Assembly: GCA_023052935.1 (NCBI GenBank)
Contig: JAJSOM010000017.1
Span: 33,195-97,194 of the forward strand
Source of the DNA: Piezodorus guildinii
Taxonomy: Eukaryota; Arthropoda; Insecta; Hemiptera; Pentatomidae
Length of the DNA stretch: 64,000 nucleotides
Direction: 5' to 3'
The notes below the pieces were generated by a model that searched no databases, was not told the origin of the DNA, and saw only the letters and a list, made by a program, of their open reading frames with translations. Shown piece by piece: positions 34,768 to 46,900 of the stretch. Both the position numbers and the translations under genes were made by a program. Positions within the stretch are counted from its first letter, which is position 1; each line of letters starts with the position of its first letter.

Positions 34768-35245
34768 TAATAAGAAATTTTTTGTATTTAATATTTGCGA
34801 TGTGAAAGGTATTGGTAAAGAGGATGGTCGCATTAGTCCTCAGTGATACTTGAGAGAAATCTTCAAACAATTAGTGATAATTTTATATTTTAAATCACCC
34901 GTGCGAAGAAATGGCTAGAGACCTGTCCTTGCTTCACACGAGTGCTTTTAAATGCAGTGTCATTTATGTTAAAAAACGTTAAGTTTGGCCAATTGATACT
35001 TTTTCCCTTAGGGATGAAGAAGATTTCAATCAACAATAGTTTTTATTTAACATGGTTCGTTTTAATTTCATTTGGGTGACTAGGCCGTTTAGCATCATTG
35101 ATGTCAAAAATTGGCAAACCAAATTTGACGTTTGCGTTCGGTTAAGGTATCATCCCCCATAAATACAGTAAATTTTTCTTTGACCTTCTGCTAAGTTAAA
35201 AATTAATAGTTTGTTGACATATTACAAACTGCATAAACCATCGAG
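34768..35245. other. Intergenic DNA between two mobile elements
   Basis: No gene or repeat recognised. It forms the left flank of the Polinton-like palindrome and shows no symmetry with the right flank. Confidence 0.5.
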
Positions 35246-35251
35246 CTGATG
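35246..35251 (+). repeat. 6-bp target-site duplication, left (CTGATG)
   Basis: CTGATG directly precedes the AGTAGATAG left end and recurs at 50702-50707 directly after the CTATCTACT right end. Polintons/Mavericks create 6-bp duplications. Confidence 0.8.
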
Positions 35252-35800
35252 AGTAGATAGAATATACCGGTTCTGGCACAGGGCTTCGGTGCAAGATGGC
35301 GGCGCCCATGGTTTCCCGCCAAAACTGGCCTTTATTGAACGATCGTTCGCGATCTACCTGTCGTTCGTGATCTAGTCAATCCAACTTAACTTCATATTGT
35401 CAGTTTAATTTATCGATTAAATATTCGATTTTCTTTTAAAATATAAACAAAGGAACCTTTTTATGGCCATACAATACCAAATAAATAATATAAATAAAAA
35501 CTTTAATAGTAGATAAGAATTGCGGGAGCTGGTGCACCGATTCCTCCATCCCCTCCCCTACCACTCTTAACCACCTATGACGTCATCACGACCTAACCTT
35601 AACTACTATGGTTCGCGCCATCAACCTAACCTAAACCACCTGGCCACGCCTCTTTTTAGTCACGTGACCCTCTATCAATCTTACCTAAACCACTAAGCCA
35701 CGCCCCTTTTTAGCCACGTGGCCCACAAAGACATAAACTTAACCATTCAGCTACCCACTTTTCAGTCACGTGACCCCCACCCCCCTTCATTAACCAACCA
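35252..35800 (+). promoter_or_regulatory. Left terminal region with clustered factor-binding motifs
   Basis: Within the first 70 bp lie a YY1-type motif (CAAGATGGCGGC, about 35292) and an E2F-type motif (TTTCCCGCC, about 35312). Further in are a CRE palindrome (TGACGTCA, about 35579) and three imperfect ~65-bp repeats (35625-35790), each with a GGCCACGCC-like box and a CACGTG or CACGTGAC E-box. The right end carries the same sites mirrored (about 50150-50660). Matches are to consensus motifs by eye; function is inferred. Confidence 0.45.
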
Positions 35801-35869
35801 ATCGCAGTACTCTATTTGAGAGTTCCTCCCGGCTACGTCCGATGGTCAAATCGTTTTACGAAACCTCTT

Positions 35870-36480
35870 TAACTGAAATATAACCTTCTTAATGTTTACA
35901 TTTTTGCAACCCCCTTACTGTTACATAACCTTCCTAACTGACACATAACCTTCCTATTATTTACATGTTTGAAACCTCCCTAACTGTTGCATAACCTTCC
36001 CAATGTTTACATTTTCATCAACCTTCCTATTGTTTACATTTTTGAAACCTCCCTAACTGTTACATAACCTTCCCATTATTTACATTTTCTGCAACCTTCC
36101 TATTGTTTACATTTTTCCAACCTCCCTAACTATTACATAACCTTCCCATTGTTTACATTTTTGAAAGCTCCCTAACTGTTACATAACCTTCCCATTATTT
36201 ACATTTTCTGAAACCTTCCTAACCGTCACATAACCTTCCTTATGATTACATTTTCTGAAACCTTCCTAACTGTTACATAACCTTCTCAATGTTTACATTT
36301 ATGAAACCTTACAAATTGTTACATAACCTCCCCATTGTTTACATTTTCGGAAACGTCCCTTACTGTTACAAAACCTTTCCAATGTTTAAATTTTAGCTTC
36401 GTATATGCTTACTTTATGTTCTGAAACTTCCTCTTTGTTTACAAATTCAGAAGCATGTTCAATATTAACATTTTCACTGT
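35870..36480 (+). repeat. Left ~46-bp tandem repeat array
   Basis: About a dozen imperfect units around ATAACCTTCCCATTGTTTAC followed by ATTTTTGAAACCTCCCTAAC. Units differ from one another, but the array is copied almost exactly in the right arm, so the arm duplication is much younger than the tandem array. Confidence 0.85.
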
Positions 36481-36739
36481 TTGTTTACTTTTATTTTCTC
36501 CTTACATAGTCGCAGAACACACTCAATTTCTGAAGAATCCGCAAGAGCGCAGCACCCACTCTACTTCGTAATGTGTTCACCAGAGTGCATCTCTCCGGAA
36601 TTTTTTACGTTATCTATTCAATACTTTTTTTTTTATGTAAGTTTTTCAGCAGCCATTTTGTTTTGATGAAGCCAACATTGCTATAATTCAAACAGGTATG
36701 AACATGTACAAACAGGTTGGTATCATGTTTAAGCATGTT

Positions 36740-37350
36740 GATAAGTGAAACGTAAATATGGACTTTGAACCCTCTTAACGGCTTCAATATAAACATCGTA
36801 ATACTGCTTCTTAATCCTATACAGCTTTGAACTTTGATCCTTAATCCTACATTTTAAGTAGTGATAAAAAGTTTTTTTAAGCTTTAACGTAAACATGGAC
36901 TTTGAACCTTCTTAGTGGCTTTAATATAAACATCGTTATAGGGCTTCTTAATCCTATACAGCTGTGAACTTTGATCCTTAATCCTACTATTTAAATAGCG
37001 ATAAAAGGTTCCTTAAGCTCTGAGACTTTTTCTCCTCTTAAGTACATATATAAATATAATGCGGACCTTGTACGTTTTATCTCTTAGTATAGTAAATCCC
37101 TAAAGATTTAATCGTAAACAAGATAAATTTAAGACGTCAATATCAACTTTGTACTGATAATTGCTTAAAGTATAAATATTCCTTAAGCTCTGAGACTCTG
37201 AACCATTACCCTCTTAAGTATATATATAAATATAATGCGGACCTTGTACGTTTTATCTCTTAGTATAGTAAATCCCTAAACATTTAATAGTAAACAAGCT
37301 CAATTTAAGACGTAAACATCAACATTGTACTGAGAATTTATTAATGTACA
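36740..37350 (+). repeat. Two longer tandem duplications in the left terminal region
   Basis: A ~130-bp unit (AACATGGACTTTGAACC ... CTTTGATCCTTAATCCTAC) occurs twice at about 36749-36865 and 36890-37000. A ~175-bp unit (CTCTGAGACT ... TATATAAATATAATGCGG ... AAATCCCTAAA) occurs twice at about 37015-37175 and 37190-37345. Each second unit contains a TATA-box-like TATATAAATA. No open frame is conserved between units. Confidence 0.75.
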
Positions 37351-38631
37351 AATAAACAATAATATAAAACTTTTATCTACTTCGGACGGATATTTATTTT
37401 GTTTAAACATAATAATTTTAACATTTTAAATTGTTTTCGCGCCTTATCAGATCGTTTAATACCATTCCCAAGCATTATTTACTTGTAATTAATAATTCTG
37501 ATCTGTGATTGCACTCACAATTGTCTTAACGATGTCTTCGGGACCGTTCGGCTACTCCCGGCCATCTTCGGTCTTATACCTAACTTCGCTATAATCCGGA
37601 GTTCTATCTAAAGAAATAAACAATGATAACGTTAATTCCATCGAAACAACTTCCTTATCTTCTCTGCATCTAAACATTTGCATTGCATAGTACATCGTAA
37701 ACATTTTATTAATTTTAGTTATCAGCATTATTAGTAAACAAAGTTTTGTACCTTTTTTAGTTCGGCATTAAGCCTTAAGCCTCTTCACCCCGTCAAGGTA
37801 AAGGTACATCGAAGAGGTTTTTATTTATTTTTTATTTTACAACGTAATTTTTACTATAAAATGTATACAAATTAAACGAAAAATTAAAGCTTAATAAAAA
37901 TCAGAATTCATGAAAACATAAGATATAATCTTCTAACGCAATCAAGAATTAAATAAAATTTATGATTATAACAAATAAAATCATCTTTTTTTTTTTTTTT
38001 TTTTTAATTTTTTTTGTTAATTTACCATTATTAAATGTATTTAAATTTAATTTTACACCTGAAAATAAAAATTCTTTCCTGTTAGGATGGTCGGCACGGT
38101 GTGGCAATATTTAAAACCATTTAATCTTAAATACTAAACAGCAATTTTCATTCTTTTATCATTTTTTTCTTTGTGCATTTGAAAGAGAAATATGAGCATG
38201 GAATAAACTTTGCTGGGTTATTCTATTCACCTCACATTCACTCACACATTCAGGTTTACAGGTGTTCAAACCATGCCATTGACCTTCATCCAGGGTTTAT
38301 AGGTGTTCAAACCGTGACAGTGACCCCATTCATTCATGGTGAATAGATTTAAACAATTTTTCATTTACTCATACAGATAAAGCCTTAGTTTTGATACTCT
38401 GTACATTTCTCTTTCGAGACATTATGATAAATGAAATGGCTGCCTTGCTGCGAATGCTTAATTAATTTTAAGAGAGCCAAAATCTTCCAAGATCATTACA
38501 GAACAAACATATTGCCACTCCATAAACCACCATTTTTTATTTTATTTTTTTCCACAAAACGCTAAATACAAACTAAAATGCTTGTAAACTCGCTTTTTGT
38601 TTCTTATTATTAAAAAAAAAAACTCTTTATA
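37351..38631. other. Left arm non-coding stretch downstream of the polymerase gene
   Basis: AT-rich, with a T20 run at about 37986-38005 and a short repeat (TTTACAGGTGTTCAAACC and TTTATAGGTGTTCAAACC, about 38253 and 38296). No coding frame is supported. It is mirrored at 47325-48600 on the right. Confidence 0.6.
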
Positions 38632-41600
38632 TTATTTCAATTCATTTAATTTATAATGCCCATAAGCCAAAGTATTGATTCCGTCTTCTTGTATGTGTCT
38701 TTTATCATCAAAAGGTGACAGAGAAACCTTATTTATTTCGGAACTAAAAATATTATGGAGCTTAGATTGTATCATTTTCATTGGCGTATGCATAATTTCA
38801 TTTTGAAATAATACTTTTTTATAATCCTTAAAACTAATATATTTTTTTAACGAAGATGTTTTTACGCCTTTAGCACGCTTTTTTACATCGTTTTCCGTCA
38901 TAATAGCGTACATTTTCGCTCTTAATCCCACATATTTTAAAATTATTTTGGAATTGAGCTCATCTTTGAACTTTCCTAACTTTTTTTTATTTTCTTTAGA
39001 ATAACATAAATGTGTTTCAGGATAGTCTGAGAAGTCAAAATATTGATTAATTTTTTTCATATCTTCATAGGCATCATCTGTTAAGACCCTATAAATAAAG
39101 GAATCTGTATCGGTATACATCATCTTCAAGGTTTTTCCAGAATATTTTGTCATCATTATGTCATAATGAAATTGATACATTACAGTTTTTGATAAGTCTA
39201 AAATACACATTCCTATGTATATAGGTTTATTAAACAAGACTTTCGATTTTTCCATGTGAACAGCCACTATATTCTCATTGTAGATTGTACGGTCAATGAA
39301 ATTTGGTTTAGCAACAAGTTTCATCAACTTTTTACTGTCAGTTACTAGATGAATATTCTGGCGGTTCCTGATATTTTCCATCGTTTTACCGAAAACTGCA
39401 TTGTTAAGCAACTTATAAAAATCTTTTTCAAAATCGTTGGATGCTCCTTTCCTTAGCTCAGTATTGTATTCTATATACGATCGTAGCCATGGTGCTTGGT
39501 CAAACTTTAGAACACGGTGAATTTTTTCCAATTTTAGCCCATGCTGTAGAGCTTGAATCAAATTTTTATAATGTAAGACGTAGCGATTTCTTTTTCCAAA
39601 ATGTGTTATTAATTTTTTTGAATTAGCTTTTGCTCCCGGTGGTATCATCGCTTCAGGTAAGAACGGTAAATCATCATGGTAATGATGAAGTTCTTGAGGA
39701 TAACTGACGTCAATTTCAAATATGTAACCAATTTCGTCATCATCCTTAAGCTTGGATATGTTTATACGTTCCGGATTTTTAACCCATTCAAATCCTCCGT
39801 ATGGTAAATACATGCTCATCGCTTGTCCATAAAGGTTATTAGCATCTAAATAAATTATATAACTCGATTCTTCGTTTGGATTAAAATTACTCATGTACTT
39901 ATTATTCGCTTCTGCATACCTGTGTGATACCTGACACAAACCTCCACGAATACCGTGTTCTATCATTAAAACCATATCATAATCCTGTAATAGCTCTATA
40001 TTCATTTTTGTATATTTTAACATGGCATCAAAGGTCAAACCGGGAACAGTGAAATAATGAGCTGGATCAAGTTTATGCGTCTTGATCATGACATCTCGGA
40101 AAGATTCGAAGACGTCACAAAGTAGAAGAACATCAGTCTTAACGTACACATCAGCATAATCTCCCAAAGATTGGCAATTAAAGTGTCCCCATATGTTTTG
40201 AGCGTGTTTATAATCTTCTACGCTGATGTCGCTCTCATTCAATTTATTGTAAAAGTCTTCAATTGATGGTAACTCTGTTTCATTGAACTTTTCTTCATTG
40301 TCTATATAATCATATGGAAACACACCTTTTCTGGTAACCAATTTTAATTCCTCATCTTTATAATATTTTGATGTCTCCTGGAATTTGTCCAAAGAAAGAG
40401 ATTTTACAAGATAGTCCAGGCTTCTAGGCATGAATCTGTAAGAATCTATAAACCTCAGTTTCAGTTTACCAACATGCTTTGTGAAGGATATGTATTTTTC
40501 TTCACTATTCGGTATTACCTCAACTTCTCCAGGGGTATTCCCAATTCTCTAACTATAAAATGTGCGTCATAATTGCTCAAGTTGTGCATTATGACAGATA
40601 CAAACGAGGGATTAACGCGTTTTAAATTACAATTATTACACGAAGCTCCTAAGTACGTTCCGGTTATATGGCAGTGGTCTCTAACTTTTATGTTGTTTTC
40701 TTTAAATTCGTCTTGGCACATGTAACAGGTTTTAGCTTCAGCCCAATTTTTTTCTTCATCCGATGAGATCCGCATTGGTTTGTTCATCTTATAGATTTCT
40801 TGAATTTTTTTAGCAATATTGGAAATATACTCCATGAAGTGATAAGCGGCATTGGCCCCCCTATAAACGTACGGTTTTTTTATTGGGACGTCTACTCCCT
40901 CGATCCCTTTAACATATACACAAAATGATATCGGATCGTGCCTCTGATATTTAGTCGTGTTCTTTGACGATTCGTTTATAGGAACTAACATCGATTCAAA
41001 GTCAGCATAGATAACAAACGGTACTTTGCTTTGTCGTTCCACATTTGAAAATCTGATAAAGTGATCTTTCGTCGGCAGCTCTATTCTTACTGGTTTATTT
41101 TCAGAGCAGTATATCTTGTGTTCTTCAAGTTTCTCGCTAGCTTTTTTTCCATAGAGGTTGTTAAAATGTGTAAAGCAGCGTTTGCAAATCGTCAATTTAT
41201 GTTCATATTGGCTGAGTTGAGACACAACTAATCTTTCAAAGTTTTTTATGTAAATATAATGCGAAGTCTTATCATCGGATATAAGTAAAAGATCTCGGTG
41301 GTCATTCAATTCTGTTTTACAGACTTTCAGTGGATATATTATTTTCTTTTTCATCCAGCCCATAAACATTGATGGAGACATTATTTGTCTTTTCAAAGTT
41401 CCTTATTTCGCTTAGAGATGTCGGGAACGAAACGCAACTAAAGTCATATTTATGTTCTAAATTATCATATTTAGTAACGCGTTGAGCATTCTTTTTCACA
41501 AATTTTGCTAAAATGGAATACTTGAAACAATAAATATCATTATTCTGTACATTAATGCAAGCTTTCTTTGATTCTATCGATGGCGGAAGAGGAAGATAGG

Positions 41601-42036
41601 TGCAGCCCCTTAGTGGCAAATATTTGTTGATTCGTAATCTGATTCCATCAACTCCACTCAGCTTCCATCCACTTTTTTTAAATTGAGACTCTTCTGCTTC
41701 AGTTATAATTTTGTTAAAACTTTTCTCGATAAATTTGTTAAGATCGCTACCTTTAAACACACATTTATTTCGTGTTTTGAATGCTTTATCCGTCTGATCA
41801 CCAACAGAATTTGTAAAAGTACATTCCAATAGGCAGTTCACTTTCAATGCGCCATGTTCATGTAGTGAATCTCGAATTTTATACACTAAGAGGTTCTTAA
41901 CACTTTCCAGAAACGAGTTAATATCCATAGAATCGAACGATCTGATGAAGAATGATGCCAATCGGTTTTGAAATGCTGTCTCATACTCAACAATAGAGTA
42001 ATCAGGGAGAGTCGAGGGTTCACATGTAAGAAAAGT
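38632..42036 (-). pseudogene. Protein-primed DNA polymerase B (Polinton type), left copy, two frame breaks
   Basis: About 1,110 codons on the minus strand in three open segments: about 42036-41317, 41396-40515 and about 40530-38632. Breaks are a T4 run at 41342-41345 (one base more than the right copy) and a TT at 40538-40539 (one less). In order: a Cys-rich finger (ICKRC...H...C), Exo I DFES (40992-41006), an HNH-like CYMCQDEF/RDHCHITGTY insert, Exo II NYDAHF, Exo III KTDVLLLCD, polymerase motif A YLDANNLYG (about 39831-39853), motif B LLNNAVFGKT (about 39400) and motif C YTDTDS (39101-39120). The exonuclease and polymerase residues look intact. The N-terminal zinc-finger exon present on the right is missing here. 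Confidence 0.85.
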
Positions 42037-42055
42037 CGAGTTTATGTTTATGTCC

Positions 42056-43130
42056 CAATAATTTTTTTAGAACCACGACTTTTCCTTCATGTGAACCTCT
42101 CCGACTTTCCTGATTACTCTTAACCACTTTATCATGTCTCTAATTTACGTGTATCTAAATTATTTGGAATACGATCACCACCCATCCATGAGTGCAGGGT
42201 TATTAAGGTTTAAATGGAATAGTTACAATGAAGGTAGTGTTAAATCGATGGTCTACGACAGCTCTTAAAATACCTTTCATTTGTATTTGCTGTATTTTAC
42301 TTCGCTTAAAGGTAACACATTCAATACTGATCATTTTGCTGCATTGAAATTTATAAATATTTTCGAATTCTGGTATTAGATATTTTATTTATTTAAGTTT
42401 TACACAACTTTCTTCCGTAGATTTTAAAATGGTAAATATTCTCTCATTTGTTCAGAATGGTAAGTTGGAAACAATTTTTCTAATCTTTCAAATATTTAAA
42501 ATATAATGGCACAGAAAAAATGTCATTAGTAAATATTTTATAATATCATTGATAGAGCTCAGCAACAGAAATCATGTGTAATTCCTTATTTGCAAGTGTG
42601 GAGAGCTAAGATATTATTCAAATACAATATTGAAACGTTAAGATCTTAACAAATTTGCTACCAGGAACCTTGATAAAAATTAATTCTGACCACAACAAGC
42701 ATCTTCATTTTACCTCGTCCAGAAAGCAGTGACCTTGTCTATTTTGACGACACACTTCAATTAACCTCCATCTCTCTCATCCTACCTTTATGATACTCTT
42801 CTGAAAGTGTAATTATGTATAATTAATACAATTCATAATACTGTAATGAGTACTCTATTGCAATGTATTTTATTCTGTTTGACATGGCATCAAGTCATCC
42901 AAAACATGAAATAATGGTAGCTTTCAAGTTATGCGTCTTACAACATATCGAAAGTTTGAAATCACAAATATATAACTAAAGAAAGTCAGATTTACAAAAA
43001 GTGGATAAAGCTAGTGAGCTTATAACGATTAACGAATCTACAATATTGCCATCTTAAGGGACCTTTTCACTTCCGCATCGATATAATCATATGAAACTGA
43101 TTATGGATACCAATCTTTTAATCTTTCATA
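42056..43130 (+). pseudogene. Old, decayed third copy of the polymerase B 5' region
   Basis: Block by block this resembles the sequence leading into the right polymerase gene: CCCAATAATTTT (42057; 43191), CCTGATTACT (42107; 43240), CATTTGTATTTGCTGT (42278; 43459), TTGTTCA..GGTAAGTTG (42450; 43640). A ZF-like block follows at about 42565-42605. Then come segments similar to polymerase codons: AAAAAGTGGATAAAGCT (42998; compare 44280) and CGAATCTACAATATTGCC (43032; compare 44325). It has many stops, indels and deletions, and is far more diverged than the two arms. Confidence 0.6.
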
Positions 43131-43637
43131 CTTAACAATTAGGATGTCATCTGGAATTGGGATTCCATAAGAAAGTCGATTATGTCAATAGTCCCAATAA
43201 TTTTGAACACTTGTTAAGAACCTCTCCGACTTCCCTGATTACTTTAACCACTTCTGACCATCTCATTCTTTCCGTAATTAGAGTGTATTCCATAACTTGA
43301 ATTGGGTATCCTCGGATGCACTACAAGGGTAGGAGGGGAGGAGAGGGGTATAATTGAAGGTGGTGGGGTAAAATGGAAGGTAGTGGGGTAAAATTGAAGT
43401 TAGTGGGGTAAAACGGAAGGTGGTGGGGTAAGCACACTGATTTTAAGGAGTTTTCTTGTCATTTGTATTTGCTGTCAGTTTTAGCTTCAGACTTCAAGAG
43501 AGACACATTGTTTGTTGCTGTTGCTGCTATCTGAGTTTAAAAATATTCCTAATTTCTTGGTGCCATGATATTTTTATATTATTTAAGTTTTATAGAAAAA
43601 ATTGTTTCCGTTAATTTTAAACTAGTACGATAATTCT

Positions 43638-43730
43638 CCATTTGTTCACGGAAGGTAAGTTGTGTGCATAAATAAATTATTAAATTTATCTTCGTTCAGA
43701 AATTTTAAAATTTAACACTTAAAATGAGTC
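43638..43730 (+). promoter_or_regulatory. Candidate 5' UTR intron of the right polymerase gene
   Basis: CGGAAGGTAAGTTG (donor, GT at about 43655) and TTCGTTCAG (acceptor, ending near 43699) bracket a ~45-bp AT-rich piece just upstream of ATGAGTCAG (43724). The donor GGTAAGTTGG is kept in the older copy at about 42462. A 45-bp intron is very short, so a longer one using another acceptor is possible. Confidence 0.3.
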
Positions 43731-43995
43731 AGTTTAAATGTTACCTTTGCGGTAATAGTATGAGTATTTGAAGAGCCTTCGTAGACATGAAAAATCTTGT
43801 AACGGTAATTCTCTTATTACTTGCACCAGGTGTGTGGGTGTTTTTTCCAAATTTTATAACGGTAAAAGACATGAAAATTATTGTCCAGAACCGTTGATAA
43901 AAAAATTAAAATTATCTGAGCCACAAAAGAATGCCATTTTAGCACTCGTACAGACAAGCAGGGACTTGTTGAGTATGAGACACATTTCAAAACCG
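43724..43995 (+). pseudogene. Zinc-finger N-terminus of the right polymerase B gene, shifted
   Basis: ATGAGTCAG at 43724 starts a frame with a C-x2-C pair (FKCYLCG). It hits TGA near 43769, while the next frame continues the finger (LRRHEKSC) and a second C-x2-C...H...C unit (CTRCVGVF ... RHENYC). Two Cys/His fingers at the N-terminus are common in arthropod Polinton-type polymerases. The finger frame and the polymerase frame that begins near 43966 are not the same, and one G is missing at about 43982 relative to the left arm. How they are joined (intron or damage) is unresolved. Confidence 0.55.
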
Positions 43996-46900
43996 ATTGG
44001 CATCATTCTTCATCAGATCGTTCGATTCTATGGATATTAACTCGTTTCTGGAAAGTGTTAAGAACCTCTTAGTGTATAAAATTCGAGATTCACTACATGA
44101 ACATGGCGCATTGAAAGTGAACTGCCTATTGGAATGTACTTTTACAAATTCTGTTGGTGATCAGACGGATAAAGCATTCAAAACACGAAATAAATGTGTG
44201 TTTAAAGGTAGCGATCTTAACAAATTTATCGAGAAAAGTTTTAACAAAATTATAACTGAAGCAGAAGAGTCTCAATTTAAAAAAAGTGGATGGAAGCTGA
44301 GTGGAGTTGATGGAATCAGATTACGAATCAACAAATATTTGCCACTAAGGGGCTGCACCTATCTTCCTCTTCCGCCATCGATAGAATCAAAGAAAGCTTG
44401 CATTAATGTACAGAATAATGATATTTATTGTTTCAAGTATTCCATTTTAGCAAAATTTGTGAAAAAGAATGCTCAACGCGTTACTAAATATGATAATTTA
44501 GAACATAAATATGACTTTAGTTGCGTTTCGTTCCCGACATCTCTAAGCGAAATAAGGAACTTTGAAAAGACAAATAATGTCTCCATCAATGTTTATGGGC
44601 TGGATGAAAAAGAAATAATATATCCACTGAAAGTCTGTAAAACAGAATTGAATGACCACCGAGATCTTTTACTTATATCCGATGATAAGACTTCGCATTA
44701 TATTTACATAAAAAACTTTGAAAGATTAGTTGTGTCTCAACTCAGCCAATATGAACATAAATTGACGATTTGCAAACGCTGCTTTACACATTTTAACAAC
44801 CTCTATGGAAAAAAAGCTAGCGAGAAACTTGAAGAACACAAGATATACTGCTCTGAAAATAAACCAGTAAGAATAGAGCTGCCGACGAAAGATCACTTTA
44901 TCAGATTTTCAAATGTGGAACGACAAAGCAAAGTACCGTTTGTTATCTATGCTGACTTTGAATCGATGTTAGTTCCTATAAACGAATCGTCAAAGAACAC
45001 GACTAAATATCAGAGGCACGATCCGATATCATTTTGTGTATATGTTAAAGGGATCGAGGAGTAGACGTCCCAATAAAAAAACCGTACGTTTATAGGGGGC
45101 CAATGCCGCTTATCACTTCATGGAGTATATTTCCAATATTGCTAAAAAAATTCAAGAAATCTATAAGATGAACAAACCAATGCGGATCTCATCGGATGAA
45201 GAAAAAAATTGGGCTGAAGCTAAAACCTGTTACATGTGCCAAGACGAATTTAAAGAAAACAACATAAAAGTTAGAGACCACTGCCATATAACCGGAACGT
45301 ACTTAGGAGCTTCGTGTAATAATTGTAATTTAAAACGCGTTAATCCCTCGTTTGTATCTGTCATAATGCACAACTTGAGCAATTATGACGCACATTTTAT
45401 AGTTAGAGAATTGGGAAATACCCCTGGAGAAGTTGAGGTAATACCGAATAGTGAAGAAAAATACATATCCTTCACAAAGCATGTTGGTAAACTGAAACTG
45501 AGGTTTATAGATTCTTACAGATTCATGCCTAGAAGCCTGGACTATCTTGTAAAATCTCTTTCTTTGGACAAATTCCAGGACACATCAAAATATTATAAAG
45601 ATGAGGAATTAAAATTGGTTACCAGAAAAGGTGTGTTTCCATATGATTATATAGACAATGAAGAAAAGTTCAATGAAACAGAGTTACCATCAATTGAAGA
45701 CTTTTACAATAAATTGAATGAGAGCGACATCAGCGTAGAAGATTATAAACACGCTCAAAACATATGGGGACACTTTAATTGCCAATCTTTGGGAGATTAT
45801 GCTGATGTGTACGTTAAGACTGATGTTCTTCTACTTTGTGACGTCTTCGAATCTTTCCGAGATGTCATGATCAAGACGCATAAACTTGATCCAGCTCATT
45901 ATTTCACTGTTCCCGGTTTGACCTTTGATGCCATGTTAAAATATACAAAAATGAATATAGAGCTATTACAGGATTATGATATGGTTTTAATGATAGAACA
46001 CGGTATTCGTGGAGGTTTGTGTCAGGTATCACACAGGTATGCAGAAGCGAATAATAAGTACATGAGTAATTTTAATCCAAACGAAGAATCGAGTTATATA
46101 ATTTATTTAGATGCTAATAACCTTTATGGACAAGCGATGAGCATGTATTTACCATACGGAGGATTTGAATGGGTTAAAAATCCGGAACGTATAAACATAT
46201 CCAAGCTTAAGGATGATGACGAAATTGGTTACATATTTGAAATTGACGTCAGTTATCCTCAAGAACTTCATCATTACCATGATGATTTACCGTTCTTACC
46301 TGAAGCGATGATACCACCGGGAGCAAAAGCTAATTCAAAAAAATTAATAACACATTTTGGAAAAAGAAATCGCTACGTCTTACATTATAAAAATTTGATT
46401 CAAGCTCTACAGCATGGGCTAAAATTGGAAAAAATTCACCGTGTTCTAAAGTTTGACCAAGCACCATGGCTACGATCGTATATAGAATACAATACTGAGC
46501 TAAGGAAAGGAGCATCCAACGATTTTGAAAAAGATTTTTATAAGTTGCTTAACAATGCAGTTTTCGGTAAAACGATGGAAAATATCAGGAACCGCCAGAA
46601 TATTCAACTAGTAACTGACAGTAAAAAGTTGATGAAACTTGTTGCTAAACCAAATTTCATTGACCGTACAATCTACAATGAGAATATAGTGGCTGTTCAC
46701 ATGGAAAAATCGAAAGTCTTGTTTAATAAACCTATATACATAGGAATGTGTATTTTAGACTTATCAAAAACTGTAATGTATCAATTTCATTATGACATAA
46801 TGATGACAAAATATTCTGGAAAAACCTTGAAGATGATGTATACCGATACAGATTCCTTTATTTATAGGGTCTTAACAGATGATGCCTATGAAGATATGAA

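Larger units (their letters stand above)
41994..43965. other. Central spacer between the palindrome arms
   Basis: Not part of the high-identity arms. 41998-42036 pairs with 42076-42117 as an imperfect inverted repeat, so the fold axis lies near 42056. 42056-43130 is a decayed copy of the polymerase 5' region, and 43170-43965 the better-kept 5' region leading into the right copy. A four-unit ~20-bp tandem repeat (GTGGGGTAAAATGGAAG) lies at about 43350-43430. Confidence 0.7.

Noticed and set aside
36481..36796. Two ~60-codon frames in the left terminal region, repeated in the right arm
   Set aside because: They are duplicated only because the arms are duplicated; no domain, no codon signal, and they overlap on opposite strands.
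39441..39626. Open frame on the plus strand inside the left polymerase gene (and its mirror at 46330-46515)
   Set aside because: It is the complementary-strand shadow of the conserved polymerase coding sequence; it has no domain of its own.
42640..42665. AGATCTTAACAAATTT as part of the decayed polymerase copy
   Set aside because: The word matches the polymerase gene (about 44212), but it is out of order relative to the other blocks, so it may be chance.
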